A stretch of DNA of 64,000 bases from Argyresthia goedartella (Eukaryota; Arthropoda; Insecta; Lepidoptera; Argyresthiidae), in the NCBI GenBank assembly GCA_949825045.1, contig OX463806.1:41874208-41938207 (forward strand), given 5' to 3'. The notes below the pieces were generated by a model. It worked only from the letters and a program-made list of their open reading frames with translations, did not search any database and had not been told where the DNA came from. This document shows, piece after piece, positions 1-12,002 of this stretch. Position numbers and translations under genes: made by a program. The stretch's first letter is position 1. Each line of letters begins with the position of its first letter.

Positions 1-480
1 ATTTAACTTACAAATATTCTTATTCATGCTAGAATTGAGTTACTTTTATCAAGGCTTTTTATTCATAATTTACCTACATTGGGCCTTATTACACATATTT
101 GCTTTAGAAGGCCCATATTGTGGGTGAAAAGGCCCTGGAAAATTCAGTTTTGAAATGTTGTTTAGAATTAGTCTTCCTTTATTCTTAAATATTAATTAAT
201 TTAAGCATGAGGTAAAAATAAAAACAATAGTATTCATAATAAAACAGTAAAGGGCTTTATAAGACGGCAGTAGGATGGGAAGGCCCAACCGCGTCATGTA
301 AGGCCCAATCAAAATTTTTTTTGGGCTTTCCTAAAAGACGCGGGTCTTGTAACACAAATTGATCATTTTAGAATTAAGTAGAAATAAAATTGCACATAAT
401 TATGTAAATATCAAAAAAATAATGATCAAATAAACATCCTAAACAAAAATCTAATTACAAATAGGCAAGTAAAAAGTTAC
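1..480. other. AT-rich stretch with scattered AGGCCC motifs
   Basis: No gene seen. The segment is AT-rich but carries repeated AGGCCC/GGGCCT words (near 80, 110, 130, 250, 280, 300 and 325), which stand out against the background. They could be the worn remains of a repeat; a similar word occurs near 57753. Confidence 0.3.
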
Positions 481-483
481 GTT

Positions 484-770
484 TTGTGGCAGAACAAATT
501 AATAATACGAGTGGCCGTGACCGACGTCAGCGAACAACCGGGCACCACTGGCACGATGGCGGCCACACACCGCCCGCTGCGGTGTTCCTGCGTTCCTATT
601 GGTTTGTTTCATACGTATTATGAAGCTGGCGCGAATCTAATGTATTTTAATTGGTTTTCTGCGCATGGGCCTTGCAAAAGTGTAGAGATCCCCGCTCCAG
701 GTTGCTACGGATGGGGACCACTGGCCCAACAGCTAATGCTCGGACGTAATATAAATAAAATAAAAAATAA
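484..770. other. GC-richer block, possibly promoter-like
   Basis: This short block is clearly richer in G+C and CpG than its flanks. It holds a GACGTCA CRE-like word near 524 and two ATTGG (inverted CCAAT) boxes near 599 and 650. The open frame across it resembles nothing I know and is probably chance. It could be a promoter or a fragment of GC-rich repeat; I cannot tell which. Confidence 0.2.
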
Positions 771-773
771 ATA

Positions 774-985
774 CACTGACGAACAATGAAAAAGTTTCAC
801 AAACACCTTAACTATGTAGAGATAGAACCTAGCTTCATAATTTAAACATTACGTTTTTAATTGGTAATATTCTGATGCGCTTTTAAATGTACTTCAATAT
901 TGCAGACGGCGTCATTAAGCTAGCCTTTCCCGTTTAGGAGGAATTTGGTGCTATGTCACTGGAACTTTTTCATTGCTCGTCAGTG
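774..985. mobile_element. MITE flanked by TA, Tc1/mariner-like
   Basis: A 212-bp non-autonomous element has 23-bp terminal inverted repeats, CACTGACGAACAATGAAAA at the left and its complement at the right with one mismatch. TA dinucleotides at 772-773 and 986-987 are the expected target-site duplication of Tc1/mariner elements. It has no coding capacity. Confidence 0.75.
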
Positions 986-989
986 TAGT

Positions 990-2300
990 TAGTAACCGAA
1001 GAAACTTCTCTTGCGCGATGTCTGTTGATAACTTCTGTCAATTGCTGCGTTTGTTTTCTTGACATCCATCTTGTATGTTAGTATGTGAATCCCCTGATAG
1101 GTGACGCTACAATAGTATACTCATCATCCTTAAAATATATAGACCAAACACGACTGCCTGACAATTCGTACTTTTATTTCCAACAGGATCTGCTCTCCTT
1201 ACGGCGTTCATCAACTTTTTTTCTAATTTTTGGGCACACAAAAAACTTATTTGGTGTTTTCACACTCGAGTTACTACTGCACATGGGCACAATGCAGTAT
1301 TTCTTGGTAATTTTAGTCTTTATTCGTGAGTATTGTGGGGAGTTCTTTACAAGTTGGCGAGCTTGAGCCGAATGAGCCCGATCACCTGAAGAACTAAGTG
1401 AGACGTCACAGCGATGACGATCGCTGATCCTACATGTTACGCTCAGTTGACTAAATCGTTTCGCGGGAGTCGAACTTTGAGCTTCAATTATTCCGTCAAT
1501 TTTTAAGATATCGAAAAACTAAAAACACAGATTTTTTCTGTATTTTTTAATAAATTTAACTGCATTCACAGAAATTTTCGTTGGCCACATTCATTTAGTG
1601 TAGGCACTTTAATCTTGCCAGTTACGTCATACATACTCTACTATGAACTCACGCAGCCTATTGGTTGGTTGTATATCAACGGAATGAAATAAACAGCTTC
1701 CATCGGAGTGCATTGAAATAATTCGGTGAAGAATAAGTGTGTTATCTACCCTAAGCTCTACCGTATGACTCACTGAATTAGGTAAAAAAAAACATAATAA
1801 ATAAAAAATTACGAATGTTAATCTAGCATAACCACCTACGTAGAAAAAACAAATTGAGATTGTTGTGTTATTAATCTATGTTATTAATTACAATACAACA
1901 TACTCTAAAATTACCTAGCACGAAATTTAGCAAGAAAACTACAATAGCATTCCAGTGAATACAACGAATGTTATGTGACAACAGAAAAGATGGCAATCGG
2001 GAGCAAACCGGACACATGATGGGGGCGATATAGCGGCTGCGCGTGTTTCCGTAATATTACAAGGTCATTACGCAGGGGTCTGTAAATTATCGCGTATGCT
2101 TTGGATCGCAATGTTTTCAGTTACGTCTTCCGAACTATACATCAGCATTACGCCGCAGTCGTGTATACTTCGGAATGGTCTACGCCAATAGTATGGTTCC
2201 GTTATATACTGCGCTATTGCCCAATGTAAATACTCGTGTTATTAAATAAATATTTTATGTGTAATTAAGATTATATATCAGCGATTAATATCAGAGTTTA
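990..2300. other. Stretch with no recognisable gene
   Basis: No frame shows family motifs or splice-flanked coding sequence. The sequence is AT-rich and non-repetitive at this scale. It could be downstream flank or intron of the minus-strand receptor gene. Confidence 0.4.
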
Positions 2301-2309
2301 AGGGAAATA

Positions 2310-2405
2310 TTAAACCGCACACCAAAAATACTGATTTTCACAGCAAATATCAGGGAAAACACTGCGGTAGCTTATGTAAGAACAACAAAAAATACGTAAT
2401 ACAAA
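2310..2405 (+). mobile_element. Truncated TTAA-type MITE (family B)
   Basis: It starts TTAA then CCGCACACCAAAAATACTG and CACAGCAAA, the same terminus as the longer copies at 7513, 56297 and 61285. It runs into the shared core word CACTGCGGTAGCTTA and a GTAAGAACAACAAAAAA tract, then loses similarity. There is no right terminus. Confidence 0.55.
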
Positions 2406-2429
2406 CTCAAAAGACAAGCTTTAACTGAG

Positions 2430-3070
2430 CATGTAGTGACAAGCCTTTTATTCCGTCTCCCGTCGGTTGCCACACTGCTGGCAAAAGCAGTACCTACGCT
2501 ATGGGAGCGTAATGGCCTTGTATACAACGGAAATACGCGGCTGCCGCTCGCTGCGGAGCGTTCGCGTGAACGCGATGTTCCCCCCGCCCCCTTCGCGCGG
2601 CGATTGCCTTGCCCGCCCCGCACGGCGAACCTCGTGACTTGGGTCATCAGATAGATAAAATTATTTATTAAAAATATTATGAATGAGGCGGTTATCACAT
2701 GATTAGTAGCAGTCGAGGTGGCCAAATACTCGTCTTTATTATAACTGGAGGAAGAATGTGTTACGATCTATTTTGCCTGTTTGGCTGCTAACTAACTACA
2801 TGACTATGACTGTAGTAGGTATACGATACTATGCGGTTAAAATAACATTATCTATCACTGTTAAAACAGTCGAAGACGTCGCAACGAAGGTGACAGATCG
2901 ATACTTAATTATTAACTTAGTGACTTCCTCAATTCAGTAACCGGCGCTTAGAATTATGTTAGGCAGGAAGCAAGGTCTCACAGCACAAGCGAGCGCTTAT
3001 GAACATTATGGCCAGCTTGAGCAATCTAGATCTAGAGTTGCGCAGTTAACCGAAAACCGTAAATTTGTAG
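2430..3070. other. GC-rich island (2430-2650) and gene-free flank
   Basis: About 200 bp is unusually GC-rich (CCCCCCGCCCCCTTCGCGCGG near 2580) with open frames on both strands, including an arginine-rich minus-strand one. Neither translation matches a family I recognise, and overlapping open frames are expected of GC-rich sequence. It is probably repeat-derived. The following 400 bp shows nothing further. Confidence 0.25.
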
Positions 3071-3074
3071 TTTC

Positions 3075-3300
3075 AGCAAAAAATACAAAGTCCGGGTCCG
3101 ACTCGCGCACGAAGGGTTCAGTACCACCGCACAATGGTATTCAAGTTTCTTGAAATAGGGATCTTTAATTTTACTGTCTGTTACGATGGCAAAATGTTGT
3201 TATAAAGTTATAGGTGCGTACCATACTCCATGTATGTAACCAGGTGCTTTTATATGTTTGTATGTAGTATTAAATGAAATTGTAAATAAGTAAACCATAC
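3075..3300. repeat. Fragment of GGTTCCGTAC repeat family (family D)
   Basis: It contains GTCCGACTCGCGCACGAAGG followed by a GTACCACCGCACAATGG block and the internal word GGTGCGTACCATACTCCATG. These are shared with the copies near 6150, 35168, 61680 and 63113. No coding capacity. Confidence 0.5.
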
Positions 3301-3829
3301 ATTTCTCATTATTTTTGGTGTAATATTAAAGTAAATAATGTATTTGTTTCAAAATTTAGGATCAATACTTTCGGAGATAAGGGGGGAGCGGGTATTTCTA
3401 GCCTATTTTCTGATATATCATTTATGTTAGCATTTTAGGTTTATGCCAAGTATATATTTGAGATCTTCGCAATAAGCCCTTTCCATTTTTATTTATTATT
3501 TATGATTTACTGTGCCCCACTATTGTGCCCCACCCCCTATTTACCACCCATTTCATATTATTAATCCTGTGGTATTTGAGTAAAGATCTACATTAAAAAT
3601 AAAGAATAAAGCATGAAATAAAAAAATCCTCGCAAAAGCTCTTTTATTTTACATGACAAGTTACACGACATTTTTAATTTCTGATTTGCCCTCCAAATTC
3701 AAAATATATTTGCTAACATAAAAATTCTGTGTTTGGGTCACCTAAATACCTAAGTATAAAAAATCGCTTATTAAAAAAAAAAACATTGTGTTTTTTTTAT
3801 TATTTTTATATAACACAAACCGAACTAGG

Positions 3830-4060
3830 CCCATAGTAATCTCAACAAGGCTTGTGTTATGGGTACTAGACGACGATATATTTAATAGAGATAAATACTT
3901 ATAGGGTGTTATTTAGAGTAAGTACATAGAAAAAATCCAAGACTAGGAAATGTTCATGCTCATCACACAAATATTTGCCCTTGCCAGGATTCGAACCCAG
4001 GACCGTCAGCTTCGTAGGCAGGGCCACTTCCCGCTAGACTTAACCGGTCGTCAATATTAC
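3830..4060 (-). mobile_element. Divergent tRNA-derived SINE (family 2)
   Basis: Read on the minus strand, the head holds a B-box-like GGTTCGAATCC (about 3988) next to a CTGCCTACGAAGC word, followed by the body word GGGCAAATATTTGTGTGATG. The same order occurs in the better copies at 50214 and 52667. It is diverged, and I read it as a repeat, not a tRNA gene. Confidence 0.6.
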
Positions 4061-4119
4061 TATTGCACACCTAGGACAGACTCACGAGTGATCCTATAAT
4101 ATTTCCGTTTTTCCTTTTT

Positions 4120-6140
4120 AAGGTACGGAACCCTAAAAATATCGTGATTTGTGATTTGAAACCCACGGAGCGCGATTCAGCGCTTCCTTTAATAATACAA
4201 ATATTTTTCTCAAACATGCTTGGAAATGTGAGCATTATTGTGACAAGCTTCTTTGAGATAAATGGAACTTGCTGTCCTGGTCAGTGCGCGTGCGCGTAGC
4301 TGCCGGTTATACTTGTATGGAAATCGTGTAGTGTTTCTTTAGATGCCTGACAAAATAGTAAGAAAACTTTTAAGGTGGTAAAAAATATATAAATAAAAGG
4401 TAAAATATGAATTTAAACGAAACATGACAGCACAGCGTTAATTACTTCCACGTTAGAAAGAAAAGAGAGCGCAATCATAAAATTGTTTGAAAATAACTAC
4501 GCTATTTTGTCAAAAATATTTTCAAGGAGAGTGTACGAATGCTTAATATCCACATTTTGAATGCAATTTTTAATGAAATTAGTTATGATTTCAGAATTAA
4601 AGGAAAAATAAAAAATGTAAATAATTAAATTCTATCGAGAAAATTTCATCCAATCGTGTTTTCCTGCAGTGATAATCTAAATCAAATTCTTAATAAATAT
4701 TGACCCAAAAATAAAATCTGTAGATGACTGACTTTATAGTGGAGTAAATGGATTCGAAAAAAACCCATATTTTTTTGTATCACCATAACTGTAGTGTTTT
4801 TAAAAATGGCAAAGGGTTGTTTAAATTTCGAATAGGCTTCCAAATGCAAGGCTTTACCTACAATGATGAAAAAAACATATGAACATATTGACGCGGGAAT
4901 ACGAAATATGACATTTATTTTGGATTTAAACGATGTATTTAAAAAAAAATGTATGAAATACTCATTACTTTGCTTGAATTTCGTCGAAATATACAAGCCT
5001 TGGCCACAACCAGTGTTTCCAGGACTCATTTATGTGGGCCTCGGCCATCAAACGTTCGTCCTGCAATGACCTTGTTGCCGGCCACTGCAGTAATTTACTA
5101 TACTTATTTCACTCCACTACTCGGACATGTGGCAAAAAAAAGTCAGTAATGGGGCCGCAAAATAATGAATAGTTAACCTGGACAACAATAATTCTCTAAA
5201 TTTAGGTAGTAAATTAAATGTATTTTTAATCTATTTTATATCCGCGCGCTGAGTACCCGATATTTGGAGCGCGGTAGCAAACGATAGAACTAAGGACACA
5301 ATTTAATGATTTTAGGTTTTTTTTTTTTTTTTTATTTTTTTTTTTTTATCTGTATATAATTTAATAATATAATTAAAACACATCATTCTGTACATAAATG
5401 GCTTAGGTTTGTTTATCATAAAATTACTTGTTTTAAACTTGACCGCCAGGAGGGACTGATTTTTTAACATTAATACGAAAAAGGCGGCTTTTTTGCAGAA
5501 AAGCGCGGGCTCTTGAGCAGAAAACTCCTCGAATTTCGCTGGTCTTTCAACTTGTTGAAGGAACCGACTCCTGGAGGACTGCTGAAGTGGCTCTTATTGC
5601 CATCACCACACGGCACAGCGTCGAGAGGAAACTCGAAACAAAGGCAGGTGAAACGAAGTTTTACGTTTTAGTTTTTTAACGAAGCGATTTAAAACAGTGT
5701 TACGAACAAATTATATATCTCAGAGAGACGTGATTCAGACAGGTGTGTCGGTTGACCTTTGTTCCTACACTGGGTGTCGCGTAAACAATGGATATGCCTT
5801 TTAATTCTGAACAACTTTCACTATGAAACCGATGTGTTCAGAGCAACTTTATTTTTGAAATTTTAATACATTTTCATGATTTGTATTTATCTCCTGTACT
5901 GCAATTACCGTCGGAAGTCCCGCCAAAATGGACTAGGAGGTACTCCGTTATTGAGTGGAATAACTTTAAATGAGTTTCCTTACTTTATCTTGTCTATCTC
6001 GCTGGTGTTATCCATCCGAAGCTTCATCAGGAGGTCCTTCATTATGATCAAGAGGAAAACGAAGTTCGTCTGAAACAAAATCAAGTATATTAGAATGCTG
6101 GCTTTGTAATGTAGTCTTCAGATTAAAGTTCTTTATATAA
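4120..6140. other. Gene-free stretch with a T-rich run
   Basis: No supported gene. Positions 5319-5348 are an almost pure T tract, possibly the reverse of a retroposon poly(A) tail. The 5440-5760 part is somewhat GC-richer but shows no recognised motif in any frame. Confidence 0.35.
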
Positions 6141-6147
6141 AAAGAAA

Positions 6148-6580
6148 AATATGTTCAAGTGCGGTTCGGACTCGCACACGAAGGGTTCCGTACAATTAAT
6201 AAAACAAAAAGAAAATAATAATATGTGCCAACGTGGATTCAAACCCGGAGCTCAAATATTACGCAACCGATATCAAACCAATTGCGACAGACACCAACAC
6301 CATGTGATAAGCTGCGATATCTATGATTCACATTTGAATCATGATATGTTATATTATTTTAATACAATAATATTAATTTATTACATTACAATTATACAAA
6401 TATTTTATGTATCGTGTGTTGCTATAGCAGCAACAGATATACACATTCTCTGAAAATTTCCTCTCTTTACGGGTCGTGAGATACAGCCCGCTGACGGAAG
6501 GACAGACAGACGGACAGAAGGACAGTGGAGCCTCAGTAATAGGGTCCCGTTTAGCACCCTTCGGGTACGAAACCCTTAAC
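6148..6580 (+). repeat. Dispersed repeat, family D, near complete
   Basis: It begins CAAGTGCGGTTCGGACTCGC and GAAGGGTTCCGTAC and ends with a PuGACAGACAG-rich tract, AGGGTCCCGTTTAGCACCC and a CGAAACCCTTAAC terminus. The order is the reverse complement of the copy at 35168-35585. The ends are imperfect inverted repeats around GGGTTCCGTAC. It is non-coding and probably a non-autonomous element. Confidence 0.65.
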
Positions 6581-6584
6581 AGCA

Positions 6585-7510
6585 GTGATAACCTTGTAAA
6601 ATGTACAATTACCCTCGGTAGTATTTTTTATCTATTCAAGATTTAGATTTTTTTGTTGTGTGTACATACTAGCTTACGTACCAAATTTTAGCTTTCTAGG
6701 ACTTCAGGAAGTACCCTACAGTTTTAATGATCATGAGTCAGTTGCGACGTCTGGGATTTTTAGATATTACTTAATTAAATCGAAAGTATAACAGATATGC
6801 ATTTGAAACTTTCAATATTCAGTGAGTCTACTATTAAAATTATATCCCGAGAATTTTGTTTAACTGGTATAGTCCAAACCCAAGTTATGAAGGTTCAAAA
6901 AAGGAAGAAGCGCTCCGGGAAAAGGTAGTAGGGCCCTTGCGCTAAGACTTGCTCTACCGTCCCGCCCCTAGATTCAAAGGGTAACTCAGTGTGTAAAAAT
7001 AATCGAATGCCAGCGGCTTTTAGTCGCTTTGACGTGACGGTAGTTTCCCCATCCATATCCCGCTGGTGAAAACATCATAATATTCATCCATGGTTTGCGA
7101 CTTCACTTTGGTCTAAACGCTCAAAAGTTGCCCGATCGCCTGATCGCGCTCAACACCAGTTACTGCTGAATCTGAATTGTGGCAGCGAACAACACCATTT
7201 AGATAAATCAACAGAAACTCGCATGCAACTGTCCTGTTCCGTGTGAACGCGGCCTAAGTCAAATGGCGAAGTGGCAGTTTTTTGCAGCTAATTATGAGAC
7301 ACACTTTAGATAAATGTGATTCGAATCAATTTATTTCGGAGAACTCGAGATCCAGAGGTTGTTAATTTAACTAAGTTAACTTAGTAAGGGTTTTGTAGGG
7401 AGACGGGCCGACCTACTTACCGCAATGACGCAGAGGCGCGGACATTGTAGTACCCAAAATAACGGTGACAAGTTGTATCCGAACCAGCACCTGAAATAAG
7501 TAAGGCTAGT
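6585..7510. other. Stretch with no recognisable gene
   Basis: No coding or repeat signature could be supported. Mixed-composition unique-looking DNA. Confidence 0.35.
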
Positions 7511-7512
7511 GT

Positions 7513-7716
7513 TTAATCGCACATCAAAAATACTGATTTTCACAGCAAAAAAAGATCAGCAAAAATACTTTTTATGTTTTAAGTATTTTTGTTGTTCTTA
7601 CATGTTTAACCTAATACGTTCACCCCCTTTAAGCTACCGCAGTATTTTGCCCTGATATTTGCTGTGAAAATCAGTATATTTGCTGTGAAAATCAGTATTA
7701 TTGATGTGTAGTTTAA
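7513..7716. mobile_element. TTAA-flanked MITE (family B), complete
   Basis: TTAA occurs at both ends (7513-7516, 7713-7716). Inside lie terminal inverted repeats of about 35 bp: GCACATCAAAAATACTG then TTTTCACAGCAAA at the left, matched with few mismatches at the right. The centre carries the shared core (GTTGTTCTTACATGTTTAACC, then AGCTACCGCAGTATTTTGC). It is non-autonomous with no ORF. The TTAA duplication suggests a piggyBac-like source, which is inference. Confidence 0.7.
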
Positions 7717-7995
7717 TATTTCCCAATAAGTAATACCTACAGCATCAGTTATAATATGTAGGTATGTATGAGCACGCACTCAATCCTAATCAACCAGAAA
7801 TACGTGCACAGCGAAAGTCTCATAATGATTTCAACATGTATATTGACCCAGAAAATGTTACGATTATCATGTTTCTGACACTTGGGCTGCATATACAGGG
7901 TGACATTTAATTAGCTGACATATTTTGGGGAATGATAGTACTCATCATTATGAACAACTTTCCCCAAGAAACATATGGTCGCAAACGGAAATATA

Positions 7996-9305
7996 CATAG
8001 TCAGGTCATAAGTTCTGTCACATGTGCAATATGAAATAATTAAGACATGTTTATTATTTATGTAAACATTTATATAGCAAAATGAACTTAATAAAACATA
8101 GATTCTTATGGTGATAAAGTTTATTCAAAATGACCCCCGCGATTTTGAATACAGGCCTTTATTCTGCGCGGCCAGTCGTCTATCGCAGCACGAACGAGGT
8201 CCATGTCAATATCGGCGGCTGCCTTAATCAAGGATGCCTTGAGTGACTCCAAATCAGGATGAGGCTTTGAGCAGGCCTTTTCCTCCAAGTGTTGCCATAT
8301 CTTGTAATCTAACGGACTCAAATCTGGACTGGAGGAGGGCCAGTCTTCATGCCGGATGAAGTCGATTTCACGCGCCGCCAGCCAGTCTTGTGTGCTTTTC
8401 GCTCTATGAGCTGGCGCAGAATCTTGTTGGAATACCCAGTGCCTGTTATTAAACATGGTATGAGAAACAGGTTCCACAAGGTTCTTGAGGACTGTATTTT
8501 GATACACAACTGCATTCGTTTTTACGCCTTTCTCACAAAAATGTACCTCAATTAAGCCCCAATAAGAGAATCCCAACCAAACCATGAGCGAGGATGGAAA
8601 ATGACCTCGTTGGACACGCGGAATACGGTTGCTCGCTTCTTCACTGCTGTGTGCGTACACCTTATCATTTGGTTTGTTGTAGCTCTCTTCCACGGTGAAA
8701 TTTTTTTCATCCGAAAAAAGAATTTCCTGATGCTTTTTTCCCGCGTACCGCTTCAACAAAGCGCGGCATCTCTTCAGTCTCAGGTCCATTAAACGAGCGT
8801 CCAAACGATGTCCTGTTTTTCTTCGATATGCCCTAAGCCCTAAGTCTTCATTTAACACCCTTTTCACCGTGGTCCTGCTTAACCCCATCTGAAGGGCCAA
8901 CAGTTTCTGCTTACGTATGGGATTTCTTTGAATTCGCGCCTTCACAGCTTTTATCACTGCTGGAGTCCTAACAGAGCGAGGGCGACCACTTCTTAATCTG
9001 TCATCTACACTAGAGTCTTCATTGTATCGTTTTATGGTACGATAAACGAATCTTTTGGTTATATTCAAATTTTTCAGTAAGTCGAAAATCTGAATGGGCG
9101 CGTAACCACAACGATGCAACGCAATAACTGCGACACGGTCTTCTTTAATGTGTCCACTCCATATTTAAAAATGAGGAAAATTCTAAAAAGTACACATTTT
9201 TATTTTCATGAACAATTCGAAATTCAAATTCAATAAACTTTTTTGTGGCCAGCGTTCTAAATTCAAAAGTTATTATTGTGTGACAGAACTTATGACCTGA
9301 CTGTG
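7996..9305 (-). mobile_element. maT-type mariner transposon, near intact
   Basis: A 1310-bp element has 27-bp terminal inverted repeats matching at 26 of 27 positions (core AGTCAGGTCATAAGTTCTGT). TA lies on both sides (7994-7995, 9306-9307). Length, TA target and a single minus-strand transposase frame are typical of mariner. The sharp ends and open frame point to recent activity. Confidence 0.93.
8121..9162 (-). CDS. Mariner transposase, DD37D (maT clade)
   Basis: Cut-and-paste transposase of about 330-347 residues. The N-terminal half is a paired helix-turn-helix DNA-binding region, with a GRPRS linker motif between the two helix sets. The catalytic domain has FSDEKNFT (first Asp), FQQDSAPAHRA (second Asp) and SPDLSPLDYKIW (third Asp). 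I count 37 residues between the second and third acidic residues, which defines the DD37D/maT group common in Lepidoptera. The frame is free of stops. However, no in-frame ATG precedes the conserved ALHRCGYAP block: the obvious ATG at 9162-9160 sits one base out of frame, so the copy seems to carry a small start-proximal indel, or uses a non-ATG start. The enclosing TIRs lie at 7996 and 9305. Confidence 0.9.
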
Positions 9306-9439
9306 TATATATTTATATATAGATATATTTGTTGTTATGTCTCTAGATCAATTTGAGTAGCTTGCACGCTAACACACATCTTATGCTGACTGTACAATTC
9401 ACAAAAGAAAGATAATCTCCCAAATTTAATGTTAAAAAT

Positions 9440-9750
9440 TGTTCAAGTGCGATTTGAACTCGCACTAGAAGGGTTCCGTAAAAACGTCAAAGAAAAAACG
9501 CAAAAATCAATCCAAATCTGATATGGAGACCTCCTTTAATTTTTAAATTGCGTTTAGTTCTTGTTATTTGTTGCTGTAGCGACAACAAAAATACACATTG
9601 TGTGTAAACAACTCTCTACCTATTATTAATTATAGTTCATGACATAGAACCCGCTGACGGGCAGACAGACAGACACTGTCGGACGGATAGTCGGACGGAC
9701 GGACAGCGGAGGTTTAGTAATATGGTCCCATTCGACACTCTTCAATCTGA
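9440..9750 (+). repeat. Dispersed repeat, family D
   Basis: It opens GTTCAAGTGCGATTTGAACTC and AGAAGGGTTCCGTA and ends in a GGACGGACGGACAGCGGAG tract and ATGGTCCCATTCGACAC. This is the same architecture as 6148-6580 but more diverged. No coding capacity. Confidence 0.55.
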
Positions 9751-9754
9751 ATTA

Positions 9755-11000
9755 TACTAAATTGATTCTTCAACCCTATTTCTTCCTCACCGCACGATCT
9801 TCATCAGAATGCCGACTAAATACATATCAAAATACAAACGAACGGTTTTTCAACTTTCAGTAGGTTCACATGAAAACGAAAGTTGTTAAAGTGTAAATAA
9901 TTACAAGATATTATAAAGACGAAGGCAGGACGACCACGACAAGTTTCTGCCGGTGTGGTCGGAGCTGACACAGACCAGGGATCTGTGGACTCAATACATC
10001 TCAAGACAGATTTTTTATGTGGCCTATGGTGTTCCCCACTGCTGGGCAAAGGCCTTCCCACTTTTAGTCCACAGGAGGGACAGTATTAGTTCTGCAAATT
10101 CGCCAATTAAGATTTCAGAACTGCGATTGCCATTTTTAATCACCACAAAACTGCGATTGATAACAAGTGTATGTTAGAGATTACATAATAAGCTACTTAA
10201 CTAGCTTAGACGAATTTATTATTTAGTGCAGATTTATTCTCAATCCTCAAATACCTTGGATTATGTAGGTTTGCTCGTACGAAAGCAGTAATGCGGATAT
10301 TTAGTCAAATGAATAAATGCAGCTTGTCAGAAGCCTCATGGCGTCTGAGCTATGAACTTCATATAGACTTTTACGTTTGACACCTTGCACCAGCTTCATC
10401 TGTGAAATTGGTATCACGCAAGCAGCATCATAATGGAGGCCAAACCCAAGCTCATGGAATGAAGCCTAGAAGCCTTCGGTGATACCCCGCAATCGATGGA
10501 ATTGTATGAGCATGAGATGAACCATAGACATTAGGGACATGGGTGGGTAAAGATAATCCCCCCCCCCTCCTGACTTATTGTATCTTAACAAAACGTATCT
10601 AAGAACCACCGCAGAGATGTCTACTTTTATTTACAGAAAACGGCATCAAAATTCGTCCACCTGTTTGACTTCTAGAGTGCCACGGACAGGTATACAGACA
10701 GATAGACTGACAGACTGACAGACGCTTCAAACTTATAACAACCCCTTTTGGACATCGGGCGATAAAAATAAAATAATTTTGCCCTTACAACATCTTAAAA
10801 CCCTTTTTTTTAAATCACCGGTCATCTTAGAGTCCGCTACCTTATCTACTTTGTCGCCCAATTTTCCCAAGAATAATAAACATTTTATTTGACTATTTTA
10901 TTTATTTATTTATTTATTTATCATAAATATCTACCATTACAGGCTTAGACCTAATGCGGTAAATACTAATACTACACGACTACTTATAATCTAACTAAGT
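9755..11000. other. Gene-free stretch with simple repeats
   Basis: No gene supported. It includes a C run near 10558-10568, a GACAGAC-rich tract near 10690-10725 and a TTTA tetranucleotide run at about 10897-10921. Confidence 0.4.
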
Positions 11001-11007
11001 ACCTATA

Positions 11008-11226
11008 TTACCTTATCCTATCTTCCATATAACAAATAACAACTAGTGCTGTTCTTGTAAACTCAGACAGGGCAACCCCGAAAATATCAACATACTCAGA
11101 TATAATGTTCAGAATCCGGATAGCCCGCGTGAGCGGCGCGTGCGTCAGCAAGTTAGCGCGCGCGCATCGCTCCAGCAGCAGCGGCGGCGGCCGGCGGCGG
11201 CGCGTCACGTACCTATTGTACCTCAT
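11008..11226 (-). mobile_element. Probable LINE ORF2 C-terminal remnant
   Basis: A 72-codon GC-rich minus-strand frame reads RRRRPPPLL, then ARANLLTHAPLTRAIRIL and DIFGVALSEFTR. That pattern (basic stretch, N-x4-HAPLTRA, LN, D-[IL]F) resembles the last segment of several lepidopteran non-LTR retrotransposon polyproteins. No reverse transcriptase motif is present, so this is at best a short 3' fragment. It could also be an unrelated GC-rich open frame. Confidence 0.35.
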
Positions 11227-11439
11227 TGAATAGCTTTTTTAACAAAACAGTTACTAGTTTTTTTTTTTGGTGACACTGCTTCAAAGTAAACCCATTAAGT
11301 AAACATGCGATATTCAGTTTTCACCATAAGCCTGTATTATAGGTTTTTTTTTGCTATGGTCGGTTCTTTTTTTATTCTAAATATTAAATTAACTCTATTT
11401 TTACCTAATACCAGCAAAATACATGGACTTAATCACCTA

Positions 11440-11935
11440 GATTAGGAAAATTGGTGCGAAATATGTTGAAAAGTGGGATTTTTCCTCGAAAATCTTTAAA
11501 GGCCCCTAACTCTAAAACGGTAAATTTTCGGGTAGGGTGTTTCATAGTAACAATGGTTGGTTTTGGTCCGTGCAAGCATCTCCCAACGTATGTAGGTCGA
11601 CTTACCAATCACCCTGTATAACGCTACAGCAAACTTCCCCCGCCCTCCCCCCCTCCACTCCCCCCTTTTATTTTCTTTCACAAAATCTGATGTATAAGTG
11701 TGCATGTGCCTCTTAGATTCAAATCCGTCGATAAATAACTCTACAGCAAACATTCACCCTTTCCCCCCCTATTTTCCCCCTAAACGAAAATTGCGATCCA
11801 ATAAAATTTTCAATTGAATCGAGGAACTTGTGTGCCAAATTTAGCGACCTGCATTGAAATTGAAAAGCATTTTTAGCCAATCTCGAAACTGGACGCTCCG
11901 CTCGCTACGCTCGCTCGGTCAATGATAATGCCGCC
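11440..11935. repeat. Dispersed repeat with C-rich tracts and CGCTCGCTCGGTC end (family E)
   Basis: Two tracts of CCCCCC-rich sequence are separated by AAATCCGTCGATAAATAAC. Then come GTGTGCCAAATTTAGC and the terminal word GCTCGCTACGCTCGCTCGGT followed by CAA. The same order recurs at 17795-18128 and in part at 61960-62090. The terminus is the reverse complement of the GAGCGAGCGAAGCGAGCGAA word at 23292 and 42078. No ORF. Confidence 0.6.
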
Positions 11936-12002
11936 ACCTCCCATCTGCGGTTCAGATGATAGTGGATTATAGGCTACCTAACTAATAAGTCAGAGGTAAA
12001 AT

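Noticed and set aside
2372..2725. Minus-strand 117-residue protein
   Set aside because: GC-rich open frame on both strands without family motifs or splice context; likely chance or repeat.
4682..5029. Minus-strand 115-residue protein as a receptor 3' exon
   Set aside because: No TM5-7 signatures, no conserved motif and AT-driven composition.
8318..8792. Small ORFs inside the mariner
   Set aside because: Shadows of the transposase frame.
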